From: Polyangiaceae bacterium | GTDB taxonomy: Bacteria > Myxococcota_A > Polyangia > Polyangiales > Polyangiaceae | NCBI GenBank assembly: GCA_016712345.1 | Contig: JADJRH010000011.1 | Span: 2,232,001-2,296,000, forward strand | Reading direction: 5' to 3' | Length of the DNA: 64,000 bases | Shown here: positions 62,010 to 64,000 of the stretch, piece after piece | Layout: the number at the start of each line of letters is the position of its first letter | Numbering within the stretch: position 1 is the first letter of the stretch | Notes under the pieces: model-generated | Seen by the model: the letters and a program-made list of their open reading frames with translations, nothing else | Databases searched by the model: none | What the model was told of the DNA's origin: nothing | Translations under genes and position numbers: made by a program

Positions 62010-64000
62010 ATGACTGATTCGCCCGACGATCGCGCCAAGAGCGCACTGTCCAGACTCAGCGACATTGCCGCGCGCGTGGAGCAGCGTTTTCGAGAAGGTC
62101 GGCGCGTACTCTCCTTTCAAGAATCCCTCGAACTCTTCGCATCGGATCCTGCCCGCTACGGACGTGACGCGTCTCACTACGTTCGGGACATGTTCGACTT
62201 TTTCGGCACCGAAACGATCGACAGACCATGGGGTCGCGAAACGCGTTTCAAGTTGTTTGATCTCCCGTGGGAGCCCGAGGTCACGCAGGGCGGCAGCCAC
62301 GGAAGAGACACGGCGCTCGTGGGACACGAAGAAACTCAAGCGGAGGTGTACCGTTCGCTTTCAAACTTCGTGCAAGAGGGGCGCGCCAATCGACTCATCC
62401 TCATGCACGGCCCCAACGGATCGGCCAAGAGCACCATTGCCTCGTGCATTCTGCGCGCGCTGGAGCACTACTCCACGCTCGCCGAAGGCGCGCTTTACCG
62501 GTTTCATTGGGTGTTTCCGAGCAAAAAGACCGTGCGTGGAGCCATCGGGTTTGGCGAGTCGAAAAAGACCCCAACCGACACAGAGAGCTATGCGCACCTC
62601 GACGACCACCAAATCGATGCGCGCCTCGTGATCGAGCTGAGGGACCACCCGCTGTTTCTGTTGGCGCCCGCGGAGCGGCGAGAACTTGTTCACCACCTCT
62701 ACAATGCGGCGGGATGCAAAGAGGCCCCGCCTGACTGGCTGATTTCGGGCAAGCTCTCCCACAAGTCGCAGCAGGTTTATGAAGCGCTGCTTTCGTCGTA
62801 CGGAGGTTCGCTTGCCGAAACGCTGCGCCACGTGCAGGTGGAGCGCTACTTCATTTCGCGTCGCTATCGCGTGGGCGCCGTCACAATCGGACCTCAACTT
62901 TCTGTTGATGCCGGCGAGCGACAGATCACTGCGGATCGTTCGCTTTCAGCCCTGCCCACCTCGCTGCAAGCAACAACTCTCTTTGAGGCGTTTGGAGAGC
63001 TTGTTGAAGCCGCGGGCGGCGTGCTTGAACTGAGCGATCTGCTCAAGCGCCCGCTCGACCATTACCGGTACCTCCAGCTGTCGCTCGAAACGGGTGAAGT
63101 GCACCTGCCTCAGCAAACCATCCAAACCAACTTGGTGATGATCGGCAGCTGCAACGAAGTGCATCTCCACGCGTTTCGAGAACACCCCGAGTTCCCCAGT
63201 TTTCGTGGCCGTTTTGAGCTGTTGCGTGCGCCGTACCTGCGAGTGTGGACAGACGAACAGAAAATCTACGACACGCAGGTCGCACCGTTCGTTCATCGCC
63301 ACGTGGCGCCTCATGCGACGGCCGTTGCGGCGCAGTTCGCGGTACTCACCCGCATGCGTCAACCCGATCCGAAGCGCTATCCAGACAACCTCGCGCCGAT
63401 CCTCTCGCAGCTTGCAGCGCACGAAAAAATGGACCTTTACACAAAAGGTACACCTCCCGATCGGCTCGATTCAGATGCTCGCAAACTGCTCGTCGCCAAT
63501 ATTGCCGCGCTCTATCACGAGACCGACGCTGCCTCGATTTTTGAAGGCTCCTCCGGCGTGTCACCGCGCGAGATCAGAACTGTGGTCCTCGATGCGGCTC
63601 AAAGCGTTGAGTACGCATGCCTATCACCGTTCGCCGTGCTCGCTGAGATCGATGAACTTTGCAAGCGCACTTCAGAGTACGACTGGCTTCGAGAAAAGCC
63701 GCAGAGCGGTGGCTACCACGACACGCGATCGTTTCGCGACGTTGTGCGAACGCGCCTCCTCGATTCGCTTGAAGACGAACTTCGCATCGCCAGCGGCATT
63801 GTGGATGAGGCGCGCTACGCGGATCTCTTTGATCGGTACGTTGCCAACGTGAGCATGTGGGTCAAAGGCGAAAAAATTCGAAACCCGATCACCGGCGAAC
63901 ATGAACCTCCCGACGAGCGAATGATGCGCGAGGTCGAGGTGCTGATTGGCATCAAGGTGAAAAACGATGACGCTCGAAAGGGGATCATCTCGCAGATCGC
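62010..64000 (+). CDS. prkA: PrkA-family serine protein kinase, 3' end beyond the window
   Basis: At least 663 residues of a PrkA/YeaG-type protein (AAA-like ATPase plus kinase-like C-terminus). ATG 62010 begins MTDSPDDRAKSALSRLSDI. LILMHGPNGSAKSTIASCIL (134-142 Walker A) lies within the typical PrkA sequence; YRFHWVFPSKKTVRGAIGFG, LLKRPLDHYRYLQLSLETGE and FPSFRGRFELLRAPYL follow in order. The reading frame is open to the window end (about 2 kb), so the C-terminal kinase part is incomplete. PrkA proteins act in stress and sporulation responses; in myxobacteria such a role would suit development, but that is inference. Confidence 0.9.
   Translation, partial: MTDSPDDRAKSALSRLSDIAARVEQRFREGRRVLSFQESLELFASDPARYGRDASHYVRDMFDFFGTETIDRPWGRETRFKLFDLPWEPEVTQGGSHGRDTALVGHEETQAEVYRSLSNFVQEGRANRLILMHGPNGSAKSTIASCILRALEHYSTLAEGALYRFHWVFPSKKTVRGAIGFGESKKTPTDTESYAHLDDHQIDARLVIELRDHPLFLLAPAERRELVHHLYNAAGCKEAPPDWLISGKLSHKSQQVYEALLSSYGGSLAETLRHVQVERYFISRRYRVGAVTIGPQLSVDAGERQITADRSLSALPTSLQATTLFEAFGELVEAAGGVLELSDLLKRPLDHYRYLQLSLETGEVHLPQQTIQTNLVMIGSCNEVHLHAFREHPEFPSFRGRFELLRAPYLRVWTDEQKIYDTQVAPFVHRHVAPHATAVAAQFAVLTRMRQPDPKRYPDNLAPILSQLAAHEKMDLYTKGTPPDRLDSDARKLLVANIAALYHETDAASIFEGSSGVSPREIRTVVLDAAQSVEYACLSPFAVLAEIDELCKRTSEYDWLREKPQSGGYHDTRSFRDVVRTRLLDSLEDELRIASGIVDEARYADLFDRYVANVSMWVKGEKIRNPITGEHEPPDERMMREVEVLIGIKVKNDDARKGIISQI

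Overview
The window looks like chromosomal DNA of a myxobacterium-type organism (Myxococcota, probably Polyangia-like). The evidence is indirect but consistent: G+C-rich DNA (roughly 60% by eye); six Hanks-type Ser/Thr kinases or pseudokinases plus a PrkA-type kinase in 64 kb; many lipoproteins with Ala/Pro/Thr-rich or Gly-rich linkers; a long repetitive Cys-rich lipoprotein; mevalonate-pathway genes; and several small conserved families (DUF507, YicC, DUF155). No phage, transposase or CRISPR array was seen.

Layout. 1-5.3 kb: a Cys-rich repeat lipoprotein running off the left edge, then a three-gene overlapping operon of exported proteins. 5.4-8.6 kb: mutY and three small genes of unknown role. 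8.6-16.7 kb: a sigma factor coupled to a membrane kinase, a 60-residue secreted peptide, the mevalonate kinase/polyprenyl synthase pair, and a kinase followed by a TPR/PEGA protein. 17-26 kb: a lipoprotein, an acyl-CoA dehydrogenase-like protein, a hydrolase-like protein, the GDPD/DHH pair, meaB, nth, and a Lys/Pro-rich protein with a degenerate Fic domain. 26-37 kb: a 1770-residue pseudokinase-TPR protein, DUF155, and a kinase-ATPase-TPR protein. 37-47.8 kb: methyltransferase, AlaX, a hydrolase, another kinase, a lipoprotein, and the cluster epimerase-yicC-gmk-mtnP-pfkB. 47.8-54 kb: DUF507, a conserved unknown, small membrane proteins, cytochrome c, OmpA-like and another lipoprotein. 54-64 kb: dnaE with an in-frame TGA, a sulfatase-modifying-factor-like protein, a CAU tRNA, a zinc-ribbon protein, a kinase, a lipoprotein and prkA running off the right edge.

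How the genes work together. The housekeeping functions are DNA repair (mutY, nth), replication (dnaE), nucleotide and methylthioadenosine metabolism (gmk, mtnP, pfkB-like) and isoprenoid synthesis (mevalonate kinase, prenyl synthase). Around them is a dense signalling layer of kinases carrying TM segments, PEGA domains, TPRs or ATPase modules, which probably sense envelope or cytoplasmic state.

The most unusual DNA-level signal is the palindrome GTGTACAC. I count 28 exact copies between 3.48 and 45.64 kb, where about one is expected in the whole window. Copies lie in all reading frames and between genes, and none occurs after 45.64 kb. Other DNA features are a two-hairpin intergenic repeat (three clear copies and one divergent), a dispersed CTCCGTG-type inverted-repeat element, a perfect 42-bp palindrome inside a gene, and a 46-base G tract. 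Several genes contain single-base frameshifts, and dnaE contains a nonsense codon. Together with the G tract, this suggests the assembly has residual errors, so the broken genes should be treated as provisional.
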